43,686 nt of DNA from Fiminaster sp050874705 (GCA_050874705.1 JBNMLE010000005.1:1-43686); one strand, 5' to 3'. Shown: positions 16,040 through 26,600, counted from the stretch's first letter. A program made the numbers and translations. The notes: a model not told the origin generated them from the sequence alone.

Positions 16040-17137
16040 ATGGAGGTTCAGAAAATGAACGAAGAAAAGAAAGAAGTTGTCGCTGAAGAAGTAGCAGTTG
16101 AAGCCGCTCCAGAAGCACAACAAGACGTCATGAAAATGGTAATGCATGACGAAAATGCATCAATCATTACCATGAGAAAATTACTCGAAGGTGGTGTTCA
16201 CTTTGGACATCATACTCGCAAATGGAACCCAAAAATGAGCCAATACATTTATGGTGCTCGTAATGGTATCTACATTATTGATTTAGCAAAATCTGCTCAA
16301 AAAATCGAAGAAGCATATTTAGCGCTTAAGAAAATCGTTGATGAAAACGGAAAAGTCTTATTTGTCGGTGTCAAACCACAATGCAAAGAAGTTGTCCAAG
16401 AACAAGCTTTACGTTCCGGTTCATTCTATATCACAAATCGTTGGTTAGGTGGAACACTTACAAACTTCAAAACAATCCAAGGACGTATTCGTCGCTTGAA
16501 AGAACTTGAAGCTCTTGAAGTCGAAGGAACTTATGAAAATTTAACAAAGAAAGAAATCGTTCTTCTTAAAAAAGAAAAAGACAAACTTTCTAAAAACCTT
16601 GAAGGCATTAAAGAAATGCGCAAACTTCCAAATGCTGTTATCGTTGTCGATCCATCAGTCGAACACAATGCAGTTGCCGAAGCTCACAAATTAGGAATCC
16701 CAGTATTTGGTCTTGCTGATACAAACGCTGATCCTGATGTACTTGATTATGTTATTCCAGCAAACGATGATGCTTTACGTTCAGTAAAATTAATCGTTAC
16801 AGTCTTAGCTGATGCTATCGTTGAATCAAAAGGCGGCATTACCGAAGTCGCATATACAAAAGATGAAGGCGAAGAAGTTACAATGAAAGACGCTATTCGT
16901 CAAGCTGATAAAGAAAACGCTGAAAGATTAGCCGCTATTCGCAAAGCTCGCCAAGAAAAACAAGAAAGATACGAAAAGCTTCAAGCTCAACGCGAAGCAT
17001 TTAGAAAAGCCCGCGAAGAAGGAAAAGCTGCTCCAAAAGCAGAAGGAAAACCAGAAGAAAAAGCTGCTAAACCAGCCAAAAAAGCTCCTGCAAAAAAAGC
17101 TGCTCCAAAAGCTGAAGTAAAAGAAGAGGCAAAATAA
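16040..17137 (+). CDS. rpsB: 30S ribosomal protein S2 with extended C-terminal tail
   Basis: S2 binds the 30S head-body junction late in assembly. The conserved core starts at about residue 45 (TMRKLLEGGVHFGHHTRKWN) and continues through KPQCKEVVQEQA, NRWLGGTLTNFKTI and IVVDPSVEHNAVAEA. At 365 residues it is about 100 longer than usual: a 40-residue acidic N-terminal extension and a C-terminal coiled-coil-like and Lys/Ala/Pro-rich tail (about 290-365). Two in-frame starts, 16040 and 16055, each have a GGAGG eight or nine bases upstream; I cannot decide which is used, and the shorter form is 360 residues. tsf starts one base after the stop. Confidence 0.96.
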   Translation: MEVQKMNEEKKEVVAEEVAVEAAPEAQQDVMKMVMHDENASIITMRKLLEGGVHFGHHTRKWNPKMSQYIYGARNGIYIIDLAKSAQKIEEAYLALKKIVDENGKVLFVGVKPQCKEVVQEQALRSGSFYITNRWLGGTLTNFKTIQGRIRRLKELEALEVEGTYENLTKKEIVLLKKEKDKLSKNLEGIKEMRKLPNAVIVVDPSVEHNAVAEAHKLGIPVFGLADTNADPDVLDYVIPANDDALRSVKLIVTVLADAIVESKGGITEVAYTKDEGEEVTMKDAIRQADKENAERLAAIRKARQEKQERYEKLQAQREAFRKAREEGKAAPKAEGKPEEKAAKPAKKAPAKKAAPKAEVKEEAK

Positions 17138-17138
17138 T

Positions 17139-18005
17139 ATGGCCAGCATGATTGAACTCATTAAAGAATTACGTGACCGTACCGGTGCTGGTATGATGGA
17201 TTGCAAAAAAGCATTAGTTGCATGCAACGAAGATGTTAATAAATCAATCGACTGGTTACGTGAAAAAGGTATTGCTAAAGCACAAGCTAAAGCATCAAGA
17301 ATTGCTGCTGAAGGTCTTGCTGCTACTGAAGTTAAAGGTAATAAAGCTGTTATCGTTGAAGTTAACTGTGAAACAGATTTCGTTTCAAAAGGTGAAAAAT
17401 TCCATAAATTAGTTAATGATGTAATGGATGTCACAATTGAAAATGAACCTTGCTGCATTGATAAAGCAAAAGAATTAACCGCAAGCTTATTCACAGACGC
17501 TACTGTTAGCATGGGTGAAAAACTTGATTATCGTAGATTTGAAATCATCAAAAAAGAAGATGAACAATCATTCGGTGCTTACATCCATATGGGTGGTAAA
17601 ATTGCTGTATTAGTTCTTCTTGATAAAAATGATCCAGAACTTGCAAAAGGTCTTGCAATGCATATTGCCGCTAATAATCCACTTTATATTAGCGAAAAAG
17701 ATGTTCCAGCCGATGCAATTGAACACGAAAGAAATATTCAAGTTGAACTTATGAAACAAGATCCAAAACTTGCTAATAAGCCAGCTGATATGCTTGCTCA
17801 AATTGCAACTCGCAAAGTTCAAAAAGTACTTGCTGAATCAACATTATCAGCTCAAGCATATTTACTTGATGGAGATAAGACTGTTGAACAAGTATTAAAA
17901 GAAAAATCTGCAAAAGTCTTAAAATTTGTTCGTTATGCTGTTGGTGAAGGTATTGAAAAACGTGTCGATAACTTTGCTGAAGAAGTAATGAAAGAAATTA
18001 AATAA
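17139..18005 (+). CDS. tsf: Translation elongation factor Ts
   Basis: EF-Ts recharges EF-Tu by releasing GDP. The N-terminal UBA-like domain reads ELRDRTGAGMMDCKKAL, and the core has EGLAATEVKGNKAVIVEVNC and ETDFVSKGEKFHKLV, which contains the TDFV motif contacting EF-Tu. At 288 residues it is normal length. It follows rpsB by one base, the near-universal rpsB-tsf pair, and is followed by pyrH and frr in the Bacillus order. Confidence 0.98.
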   Translation: MASMIELIKELRDRTGAGMMDCKKALVACNEDVNKSIDWLREKGIAKAQAKASRIAAEGLAATEVKGNKAVIVEVNCETDFVSKGEKFHKLVNDVMDVTIENEPCCIDKAKELTASLFTDATVSMGEKLDYRRFEIIKKEDEQSFGAYIHMGGKIAVLVLLDKNDPELAKGLAMHIAANNPLYISEKDVPADAIEHERNIQVELMKQDPKLANKPADMLAQIATRKVQKVLAESTLSAQAYLLDGDKTVEQVLKEKSAKVLKFVRYAVGEGIEKRVDNFAEEVMKEIK

Positions 18006-18029
18006 TTAAATGAATAAAGGGTCTTACAA

Positions 18030-18746
18030 ATGAAATATCGTAGAGTGTTAATCAAATTATCCGGTGAAGCATTATCTGGAGATGGTAAAAACGGTATCAT
18101 TGATAGTAAGGCCCTTTTATCTAATGCAAATGCAATAGCAGAGCTCATTAAACAAAATGTTGAAGTGAGTATTGTTATTGGTGCCGGTAATATTTGCCGT
18201 GGTTCTATCGTTCAAAATAGTGGAATAGATAGAGTTACAGGCGATAAAATGGGCATGCTTGGAACTATTATAAATTCATTTGCTTTAATGAATGCTTTTA
18301 TATCATTAGGATATAAAGCTGTTGTCTTATCAGCGGTCAAAATGGAAGAATTTGCTGAAACATATTCTCCTGAACTAGCTGATAAATATCTTAAAGAAGG
18401 CTATGTTGTTGTTTTTGGTGGAGGAACTGGAAAGCCATTCTTTACCACTGATACATGTGCAACTTTAAGAGCAATTGAAATTCACGCTAATGCAATATTA
18501 ATGGCAAAAAATGGTGTTGATGGAATTTATGATGATGACCCAAGATTTAACAAAAATGCTAAAATGTATAAAAGCATAAAATGTTCTGATATTATCAATA
18601 ATGATTTAAAAGTTATGGATCTTACTGCAGTTAAGATGCTCATTGATAAAGATATTGATGTTCGCGTCTTCAATATGAATGATTCAAGCAATTTTAGAAA
18701 AATTATACAAGGTGAAGATATTGGAACAACAATATTGAAAGGATAA
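18030..18746 (+). CDS. pyrH: Uridylate kinase PyrH
   Basis: PyrH phosphorylates UMP to UDP, feeding RNA, DNA and cell-wall precursors. Signature segments are VLIKLSGEALSGD at the N-terminus, VIGAGNICRG, the DKMGMLGT helix and FFTTDTCATLRAIEIHAN. At 238 residues it is typical. AAAGGG upstream fixes the start at 18030. It lies 24 bases after tsf and four before frr. Confidence 0.97.
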   Translation: MKYRRVLIKLSGEALSGDGKNGIIDSKALLSNANAIAELIKQNVEVSIVIGAGNICRGSIVQNSGIDRVTGDKMGMLGTIINSFALMNAFISLGYKAVVLSAVKMEEFAETYSPELADKYLKEGYVVVFGGGTGKPFFTTDTCATLRAIEIHANAILMAKNGVDGIYDDDPRFNKNAKMYKSIKCSDIINNDLKVMDLTAVKMLIDKDIDVRVFNMNDSSNFRKIIQGEDIGTTILKG

Positions 18747-18750
18747 AAAT

Positions 18751-19296
18751 ATGGACGAGATTACATTAGAAGCAAAAGAACAAATGCAAAAAACAATTGA
18801 ATCGTTAAGAAATGAACTTTCAACTCTAAGAACTGGTCGTGCATCACCTGTAATGCTTGATAGAGTAGAATGCGATTATTATGGTTATAAAATGTTTATC
18901 AAAGATATTTGTTCAATTTCTTCTCCTGAACCAAGACAATTAGTAGTTAAACCTTATGATAGAGGCGATATTAAATCAGTTGCCGCTGGTATAAGTGCTT
19001 CTAATTTAGGATTAAATCCAATGGTCGAAGGGGATTGCATAAGATTAATTATTCCTGCCTTAACTGAGGAAACACGTCGCGATTTAGCAAAAAAAGCAAA
19101 AGCAACTGCTGAATCAAATAAGGTCGCCATTAGAAATATTCGTCGCGAATACATCGATTTAGTAAAAGATAGCGATGAGATGACAGATGACTACAAAAAG
19201 AGAATTCAAGATGAAATTCAAAAAGTTGTCGATGAAATGATGGCTGAAATTGATACAATCGTATCCACAAAAGAAAAAGAAATAATGGCTATATAG
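18751..19296 (+). CDS. frr: Ribosome recycling factor
   Basis: RRF splits post-termination ribosomes together with EF-G. The three-helix-bundle protein contains the family motifs LRTGRASPVMLDRVECDYYG (about 26-45), SISSPEPRQLVVKPYD and RLIIPALTEETRRDLAKKAK. At 181 residues it is standard length. AAAGGA upstream sets the start. Its TAG stop is embedded in the left arm of the terminator that follows, so the rpsB-tsf-pyrH-frr unit ends here. Confidence 0.98.
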   Translation: MDEITLEAKEQMQKTIESLRNELSTLRTGRASPVMLDRVECDYYGYKMFIKDICSISSPEPRQLVVKPYDRGDIKSVAAGISASNLGLNPMVEGDCIRLIIPALTEETRRDLAKKAKATAESNKVAIRNIRREYIDLVKDSDEMTDDYKKRIQDEIQKVVDEMMAEIDTIVSTKEKEIMAI

Positions 19297-19320
19297 GAGG
19301 TTATACCTCCTTTTCTTTTT
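19295..19320 (+). terminator. Intrinsic terminator of rpsB-tsf-pyrH-frr
   Basis: AGGAGGT (19295-19301) pairs with ACCTCCT (19305-19311) over a three-base loop, followed by a T-rich tract. The left arm contains two bases of the frr stop codon. It is a strong, compact terminator. Confidence 0.9.
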
Positions 19321-19349
19321 ATGTTCTTTTATAATCGTTTTTAAATGTG

Positions 19350-19355
19350 TATAAT
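19350..19355 (+). promoter_or_regulatory. Promoter -10 of uppS, placed for a leaderless mRNA
   Basis: A perfect TATAAT ends seven bases before the uppS ATG at 19363, so the transcript should begin at or within one base of the initiation codon. No Shine-Dalgarno and no clear -35 are seen; the box lies about 30 bases after the frr terminator. Confidence 0.6.
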
Positions 19356-19362
19356 AAAATCC

Positions 19363-20097
19363 ATGGAAAGAAAAATAATTCTAAATAAAAATATAGATCA
19401 TATTGCCTTTATTATGGATGGTAATGGAAGATGGGCAAAAGAAAGAAATCTTCCACGTTATTTAGGCCATAAAGAAGCATGCAATAGAATCATAGAAGTT
19501 TTTGATTGTTGTAAAGAATATAATATCAAAGTTATGTCTTTTTATGCTTTCTCAACAGAAAATTGGAAAAGACCAAAAAGTGAAATTAATCATTTGTTTC
19601 AATATTTGGAAATATTTTTCAAAAAGGAAATTAACAAACTTATTAAAGATGGAGTAAGAGTTGTTATTTCTGGTGATATGTCACGCCTTCCAATTAAGAC
19701 ACAAAATACATGTTTAGACGCTATTAATAAAACAAAAGATAATGATAAATATGTTATGAATATATGCCTTAATTATGGTGGCAGAGATGAAATTGTTAGA
19801 GCTACACAAAACATTGCTAAAGATGTTTTGGATGGAAATATTTCTGTCGATGATATCGATCAATCAATGTTTGAAAATTATTTATATACAAAATCACTTC
19901 CAAATGTTGATTTAATGATACGAACAAGCGGCGAAGAAAGATTATCAAATTTTCTTTTGTGGCAAAACGCTTATGCTGAATTTGTGTTCACTAAAACAAA
20001 ATGGCCTGATTTTAAAAAAGATGCATTCCTTGATTGCTTAGAAGAATATAACAATAGAAATAGAAGATATGGGGGTTTGAAAAATGAAGAAAAATAA
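19363..20097 (+). CDS. uppS: Undecaprenyl diphosphate synthase UppS
   Basis: UppS adds eight isoprene units to farnesyl diphosphate to make the lipid carrier for cell-wall synthesis. Signature motifs: HIAFIMDGNGRWAKERNLPR (catalytic Asp and Arg), SFYAFSTENWKRP, and RTSGEERLSNFLLWQNAYAE (the usual Q after RTSGE is Glu here). The frame could open at 19345, but the family start and the TATAAT box at 19350 support 19363 (244 residues). It overlaps cdsA by 14 bases. Its presence indicates that the organism makes a lipid-II-type carrier. Confidence 0.96.
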   Translation: MERKIILNKNIDHIAFIMDGNGRWAKERNLPRYLGHKEACNRIIEVFDCCKEYNIKVMSFYAFSTENWKRPKSEINHLFQYLEIFFKKEINKLIKDGVRVVISGDMSRLPIKTQNTCLDAINKTKDNDKYVMNICLNYGGRDEIVRATQNIAKDVLDGNISVDDIDQSMFENYLYTKSLPNVDLMIRTSGEERLSNFLLWQNAYAEFVFTKTKWPDFKKDAFLDCLEEYNNRNRRYGGLKNEEK

Positions 20098-21130
20098 TAA
20101 AATTGAAACTAACGAAATTACCCCTGAAATAAAAGTCTCAATGAAAACACGTGTTATAACAGCTTTAATTTTAGCCGCTGTTTGTGTTCCGTGTGTATTT
20201 TTAGGAAATTGGTTCTTTTTTGCTTTGTCTTTTGTACTAACATTATTAATTTCATATGAACTTGTTAATGTTGTTCATATGCAATCTAAATTAAGATTCT
20301 TAATTATGATTGTTACTATGGTATTAATGCTATCCTTTGTTTATTGGATCGTTTTCAAGAATAATATTAGAGCGGCAATTGATGACTTTGGAAATTTCGA
20401 TATTACAAAAGTATTATCGAACAATTTTACTAGTTTAAATATTTCAACAATTTTATTGCTTTTTACTGCTGGAATATACTTTTTCATAACATTAGTCGAA
20501 GAAGAATTCACAGTTCAAAGAGCTTGCTATATGATTGCAATGGTTGTAGTTGTCGGTTTATGCATTCAATCATTCCTTTATTTGAGATATTCACCTTTTG
20601 ATGTATTTTCTAGATATCCAAGTGCAGAAAATCCAACATTTGATATAAACACTCCTTTATTTAAATATTTCCAATCCACATTATTATTAGTTTACGTAAT
20701 ATTAGGAACTATTGTTAATGATATTGGTGCTTATTTTATTGGTGTATTATTCGGAAAACATAAATTAAACCCTCGCATTTCTCCTAAGAAAACATGGGAA
20801 GGTTTTGCTGGAGGTTGTATTTGTTCTTTTGTTGTAACTGCTGCTTTTGCATTTATTATGGATGCAGTCAATCTTCCAATTCTTCCTAATTTATCTATTG
20901 AAAAATGGTATTGGGTTATATTAATTAGCTTATTTATGCCTTTGATCGCTAATCTTGGTGATTTTACTTTTAGTGCAATTAAACGCAGTTTCAATATTAA
21001 AGATTTCTCTCATGTATTGCCGGGTCATGGAGGTATTCTTGATAGATTTGATTCGCTTTTACTTGTGAGTGGATTTGTTTCTGCAATGCTAGTCTTTATT
21101 AATTCCGGTTGGGAAGCCTTTAAATTCTAA
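20084..21130 (+). CDS. cdsA: Phosphatidate cytidylyltransferase CdsA
   Basis: CdsA makes CDP-diacylglycerol from phosphatidic acid and CTP in the membrane. The N-terminal half has several hydrophobic segments (about 20-60, 70-90, 125-145, 155-175). The C-terminal signature is complete: SPKKTWEGFAGG, then GDFTFSAIKRSFNIKDFSHV and LPGHGGILDRFDSLL with the metal-binding HGGxxDR. At 348 residues it is longer than the usual 260-270; the extra lies in an extended N-terminus and extramembrane loops. The start has GGGGG upstream and overlaps uppS. It ends in TAATG with dxr. Confidence 0.95.
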   Translation: MKKNNKIETNEITPEIKVSMKTRVITALILAAVCVPCVFLGNWFFFALSFVLTLLISYELVNVVHMQSKLRFLIMIVTMVLMLSFVYWIVFKNNIRAAIDDFGNFDITKVLSNNFTSLNISTILLLFTAGIYFFITLVEEEFTVQRACYMIAMVVVVGLCIQSFLYLRYSPFDVFSRYPSAENPTFDINTPLFKYFQSTLLLVYVILGTIVNDIGAYFIGVLFGKHKLNPRISPKKTWEGFAGGCICSFVVTAAFAFIMDAVNLPILPNLSIEKWYWVILISLFMPLIANLGDFTFSAIKRSFNIKDFSHVLPGHGGILDRFDSLLLVSGFVSAMLVFINSGWEAFKF

Positions 21131-22269
21131 TGAAAAAAGTTCTCATTCTTGGTGCTTCAGGATCGATTGGAAAACAAACAATCGATGTTATAGATAACAA
21201 TCTAGATAGATTTGATCTAGTTGCTTTTTCTGTTGGCCATAATGATGCAGTAATTGATGACATTATCATCACTCATCCAAATATCAATGATGTTTATTTA
21301 ATTAGTGATTCAAAACGAAAACATTATGAGCAAAAATATCCAGAAATCAATTTTTATTCAGGAAAAAAAGGACTTAAAAAATTAGTTCAAAAAGTTGATT
21401 ATGATATTTGCGTTGATGCGCTTGTAGGTTTTGTTGGTCTTGAACCAGCTTATATATCTTTAAAAAGAAGCAAAATTCTTTGTCTTGCTAATAAAGAAGC
21501 ACTTGTTAGTGGTGGCGATTTGATAAAAAAAGTTCTTAAAAAAGGTACTGGAAAATTATATCCGATTGATAGCGAACACGTTGCAATCGCAAAATGTATT
21601 TCAAAAGCAAATAATAGAGAAATTGAAAAACTTATTATAACCGCCAGTGGAGGAGCTTTAAGAAATGTTCCATTAGAAAAATTAAATGATGCAACTCCTG
21701 AAGATGCCTTAAAACATCCAAATTGGAGAATGGGTGATAAGATTACGATTGATTGTGCAACGATGATGAATAAAGGATTTGAAATCATTGAAGCTTATTA
21801 TTTATTTGATTATCCTTTGTCAAAAATTGATGTTCTTATGCATGATGAGTCCCTTGTTCATTCACTTATTCAGCTTGAAAATAATAAACTTATTGTTGAT
21901 TATGGAAAACCTGATATGCATGGTCCAATTGAATATGCTTTATTTGAAGGAAAAAATAAATTTGATGTTTTAGAAATTAATAATTTGAATGAATTGTCTA
22001 ATTGCCATTTTCATGACTATAATCCAAAACGTTATCCTTTAACCGAACTTGCAAAACAATGTCTTAAAAATGGTGCATCAAAGATGATAGCATTAAATGC
22101 AGCTAATGAAGTGGCTGTTAACAAATTTCTAAAACATGAAATTAATTATAATGAAATATATGATATTGTTAAAAAAGTAGTGGATAAAACACCTCTTATA
22201 AAACATCCATCATTATTTCTCACTAAATTAATTGATAAAAAAGCTAGAAAGGAGGCCAATAAATGTTAG
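21130..22269 (+). CDS. dxr: 1-deoxy-D-xylulose 5-phosphate reductoisomerase Dxr
   Basis: Dxr makes MEP from DXP with NADPH, the committed step of the non-mevalonate isoprenoid pathway that supplies UppS. The NADPH fold is LGASGSIGKQTIDVI; the metal and substrate site is seen as DSEHVAIAKC and ITASGGALRN, and NWRMGDKITIDCATMMNKG is the flexible catalytic region. At 379 residues it is typical. It overlaps cdsA by one base and rseP by seven. The other MEP pathway genes are not in the window. Confidence 0.97.
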   Translation: MKKVLILGASGSIGKQTIDVIDNNLDRFDLVAFSVGHNDAVIDDIIITHPNINDVYLISDSKRKHYEQKYPEINFYSGKKGLKKLVQKVDYDICVDALVGFVGLEPAYISLKRSKILCLANKEALVSGGDLIKKVLKKGTGKLYPIDSEHVAIAKCISKANNREIEKLIITASGGALRNVPLEKLNDATPEDALKHPNWRMGDKITIDCATMMNKGFEIIEAYYLFDYPLSKIDVLMHDESLVHSLIQLENNKLIVDYGKPDMHGPIEYALFEGKNKFDVLEINNLNELSNCHFHDYNPKRYPLTELAKQCLKNGASKMIALNAANEVAVNKFLKHEINYNEIYDIVKKVVDKTPLIKHPSLFLTKLIDKKARKEANKC

Positions 22270-23645
22270 ACACAATATTATCATTTGTATTATTTGTTAT
22301 TTCTTTAAGTGCATTGATTGTTATTCATGAACTTGGCCATTTTCTAACCGCAAAAGCATTCAATGTTTATTGCCAAGAATTTTCAATTGGATTTGGGCCT
22401 GCTTTAATTCATAAACGTAAAAAAGGCAAAGAAACATATTTTTCTTTAAGAGCAATCCCTTTTGGTGGATATGTTTCAATGTATGGTGAAGGTGTAGAAC
22501 TTGAAGATGGAGTAGTTGTTCCAGAAGAAAGAAGCATTGATGGCATTAAACGTTATAAGAAAGCAGTTGTTTTATCAGCCGGAATTATTTTAAATGCCGT
22601 TTTAGCGTTAACATTATTTTTCGTTTCAAATGTTTGTTTTCCACAAGTTCAAGCTTCAAATTACGCAGTCGTGAATGAAACTTCAACATTATATAACCAA
22701 GGTTTAAGAAATGATGATCGTTTGTTTTTTATTCAGAACAATGATGGCAAAGCATATTTTTACGATGAATTTGATGATAATGGCACAACAAAAGCAGCAT
22801 ATTTTTATATCGTAGATGATGATGTTTCCTTTAATGATGGCAAATATGTTTTAACATTTTATCCTAATGGAAATAAAAATGACACTGTCTTTACTGATGC
22901 ATTTTATTTATTTCCTGCTGATAAAACTGATGGTATTGGGCAAACTGATATTTGGAAACAATGGGATTTAAAAAATTACCCTGATTATAGAAATGGGTAT
23001 TATCAATTAAATCAAAAAGATATTAGTTTTACTGCAAATTTAAGATTTTATGTTAATGACGGCGTTGATGAAAATAATGAAATTAAATATGCCGTTAAAG
23101 ATTTTCCAACAGAGATAAAATCAGTCGAAGTTTCTGAGAATAATTTTAAGTGGGGAGATATTGGATTATCGTTTAAAACAATTAAGACTTGGCTCCCATT
23201 TGGTGAAAGAATTACAGACACTTTTAAAGATTTTGGAAATGCTTCTATAGCAATTTTCCAAGGAATAGGATCATTATTTACAGGCGGAATTAAAAACATG
23301 TCTGGAATAGTGGGAATATTCACAACTTCTTCACAGATATATTCTCAATTTACTTTCTCGTATTATTTATATTTTTGGGGTTTAATTTCTGTTAACTTAG
23401 CAATATTTAATCTTCTACCATTCCCGGGTCTTGATGGTTGGCAACTTCTTGTTACCGCAATCGAAGGAACTGTGAATGCATTTAAACGTTTAAAATATAG
23501 AAGAAATAATTGCCAAAGTATTGTTGGATATAAAGAATGGAAAATTCCAAATAAAGTTAAAAACATTGTATCATTTATTGGCCTTGGATTATTATTTGCG
23601 TTAATGATAGCGATTTTAGTAATGGATATAGTTAGGTTGTTTTAA
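22263..23645 (+). CDS. rseP: Site-2 intramembrane metalloprotease RseP/RasP
   Basis: Membrane zinc protease that clears signal peptides and cuts anti-sigma factors within the membrane. The HExxH motif (His22, Glu23, His26) lies in the first membrane segment, VIHELGHFLTAKAF, and the third zinc ligand is in FNLLPFPGLDGWQLL near the C-terminus. Between them is a PDZ-like extracytoplasmic region of about 200 residues that is Asn/Asp-rich and longer than in Bacillus. At 460 residues it is a little long overall. AAAGGAGG fixes the start, and it overlaps dxr by seven bases. Confidence 0.95.
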   Translation: MLDTILSFVLFVISLSALIVIHELGHFLTAKAFNVYCQEFSIGFGPALIHKRKKGKETYFSLRAIPFGGYVSMYGEGVELEDGVVVPEERSIDGIKRYKKAVVLSAGIILNAVLALTLFFVSNVCFPQVQASNYAVVNETSTLYNQGLRNDDRLFFIQNNDGKAYFYDEFDDNGTTKAAYFYIVDDDVSFNDGKYVLTFYPNGNKNDTVFTDAFYLFPADKTDGIGQTDIWKQWDLKNYPDYRNGYYQLNQKDISFTANLRFYVNDGVDENNEIKYAVKDFPTEIKSVEVSENNFKWGDIGLSFKTIKTWLPFGERITDTFKDFGNASIAIFQGIGSLFTGGIKNMSGIVGIFTTSSQIYSQFTFSYYLYFWGLISVNLAIFNLLPFPGLDGWQLLVTAIEGTVNAFKRLKYRRNNCQSIVGYKEWKIPNKVKNIVSFIGLGLLFALMIAILVMDIVRLF

Positions 23646-23647
23646 TT

Positions 23648-26600
23648 ATGAATTCAAAAATGGAACGTTTCTTAAACTCAATAGGTTTGAAAGATATAGA
23701 TCGCTTTGATCTAGATTTTGAAGCAGTCGCAAGAAGAAAAACTGATAGAAATATATGCGATATGATTATCGTCAAAAATACTCCATGGGAATTCTCTTTG
23801 CTTGAAGAATTTATGGATGCTTTGTCCACGATTCAATATCAATACACAATTACATTTAATTATATTAAAAAACCAACTGTTAATGACGCTATTGCGTTAT
23901 TTGATGAATGGCATCGATATCATAATAGATTTCCGTCTAATTTAGTCCTTGAAGAAATAGATAATAAAATTGGCTTTGTTTTTGCTAACGACCAAGAAAA
24001 AGTTGATAATGAAGAAGTCATTAAGGATTTCAAAGAATTTTTGTCTTTTTTACACTACGAAATAGATATCAAAGAAGTTATTAAAGAAGATATTGATGAA
24101 TCAAGTGTTGAAGAAGAAAAAAGCGATGAAGAAAAAATGCACGAATATGAACAACAAGCTCTTGAGAATGCTAAAGAGTCAATTGAAAATATGAAAGCAA
24201 ATTATATTTCTAAAAATAAGAAATTTAATAGTTATAATTCTTCAAATGACTGGAGAGATAATCTTCCATACACATTTTTTGACAATATTAATTCTATTAA
24301 TGGTGGAAGTGGAAATGTTGAATTTATTGGCGAAATATTCGGCGTTGACGATCCAAAAGTAGGTAGAAACAATAAAACATTTTTAAATTTTGGAATCGGA
24401 AACATTACCGGGGCAGTAAATGTCAAAGTAATGGAAAGCGATAAAATTAGCAAAGAAGATATTCATAAAATTAAAAATCGTAACTTTATCCATGTTAAAG
24501 GGTATGCTGAAAACGACCGTTTTAACGGCCAATTAATTGTTCAAATAAAACATTTTGAATTTGTCGAACCACCAGCTCCACGTGATGATAACGAAGAACA
24601 AAAAAGAGTTGAATTACATTTGCATACAAAAATGTCTGTCATGGACGGACTTTCTACAATTACAGATTATTGTAATTTAGCTAAACACATGGGACACAAA
24701 GCTATTGCCGTAACAGATCACGGTGTTATTCAAGCGTTCCCAGAAGCACAAAGTATAAGTGAAAAAACTGGCGTTAAGATTTTATATGGTTCCGAATTAT
24801 ATATGGTGAACGACGATTTGCCATTTGCTCCTAATCCATGCGATAGAGAACTCCATAATGCATCCTATGTTGTGTTCGACTTAGAAACAACAGGTTTAAG
24901 TTCACGTTATGACGGAATCACAGAATTTGGTGCTGTTAAATTCGAAGGCGGTCAAGTCGTTAAGTCACTTGACATTATGATTAATCCAGAAAAACCTATT
25001 CCTGAAGCTATTCAAATAAAAACTAAAATTACTAATGAAATGGTAAAAAATGCTCCAACCATCAAAGAAGCAATGCCTAGAATATTAGAATTTTTTGGTG
25101 ATTCAATTCTTGTTTCACACAACATTACATTCGATGTTGGCTTCTTAAATGAAAAATTAAGAGTTTTAGGACAAGAGCCTTTAAAAAACCCGCAAATTGA
25201 CACTCTTTCACTTTCAAGATATATGTTTCCTGAAAGCAGAAACCATAGATTAGGCTCGCTTTCTCGAAACCTAGGAATTACAACATACAATGATGACGAT
25301 GCCCATAGAGCTGACTATGACGCCAAAATTTTAAATGATGTTTGGTTAGCAATGCTCCACAAATTAACAGAGAATAATTTGCATTTGAAACACAGCGATT
25401 TAGCTGCTTTAAAAGTGAACACATTAATGTACAAACATATGCGACCAGCTCATGTTGTTGCATTAGCTAAGAATAAACAAGGTTTGCACGACTTATATAA
25501 ATTAATTAGTGATTCTCACACAAAATATTTAGCGGATGTTCCAAAGACACCTAAATCTGAACTCAGTTCACTAAGAGAAAATTTATTGCTAGGTTCTGCT
25601 TGCTTTAATGGCGATGTTTTTGATACAGCAAGAACAAGATCAAAAGATATCCTTAAAAAAGTAATAAGTTTTTACGATTATATTGAAGTTCAACCACCTG
25701 AGAATTATTTATATTTAATTAATGTTGGTGGAGTTGATAGTTTCGAAACAATTAAGAAATATATCAAAGATGTCGTAGAAGCCGCTGACGAACTTGGAAA
25801 AATAATTGTTGCTACTGGTGATGTTCACTATTTAAACCCAGAAGACAAAATATTTAGAGATGTTTTTATCGCGGCAAAAGGAGTTGGAGGAAGACCACAT
25901 CCATTGTTCGTTAATAATGTTAAAGCCGAAGCACCAAATCAACATTATAGAAGTACAAAAGAAATGCTTGATGCTTTTGAATTTTTAGGAAAAGAAAAAG
26001 CATTTGAAATTGTTATTACTAACACAAATAAAATTGCAGATATGATTGAAACTTTGAAGCCTATTCAAAAAGAGCTTCATCCTCCTGTAATTGAAGATTC
26101 ACCAAAAATACTTAAAGAAGTAACTGAAGCTCGCGCTAAAGAACTTTATGGTGATCCTTTGCCAGAACTTGTTAAAACAAGACTTGAAAAAGAACTTGAT
26201 GGTATTATTGGCCATGGTTATTCTGTTACTTATTATATTGCTCGAAGAATTGTTCAAGAAGCTAATAGCAAAGGCTTTATTGTTGGTTCTCGTGGTAGTG
26301 TTGGTTCGTCTTTTGCTGCGCATATGTTTGGCATTACTGAAGTCAATCCTTTGCCTCCTCATTATCGCTGTCCAAAATGTAAACATCTTGAATTTACAAA
26401 CGATCCTGACATTCTTTCTGGATATGACCTTCCAGATAAAAAATGCCCAATTTGCGGTGAAAAAATGGTGCAAGATGGCCAAAATATTCCTTTTGAAACG
26501 TTCCTTGGATTTAAAGGAGATAAGATTCCAGATATTGATTTGAACTTCCCTAGCGATTATCAATCAAAAGCTTTCGATTATACAAAAGTTGTTTTTGGAG

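Noticed and set aside
16928..17512. Long minus-strand open frame opposite rpsB and tsf, rich in Phe and Ser
   Set aside because: It is the antisense of the Lys/Ala/Glu-rich S2 tail and has no Shine-Dalgarno or recognisable protein.
26099..26563. Minus-strand open frame of 154 codons inside polC
   Set aside because: Its composition is the mirror of the polC frame, it has no start signals, and polC is conserved across this stretch.
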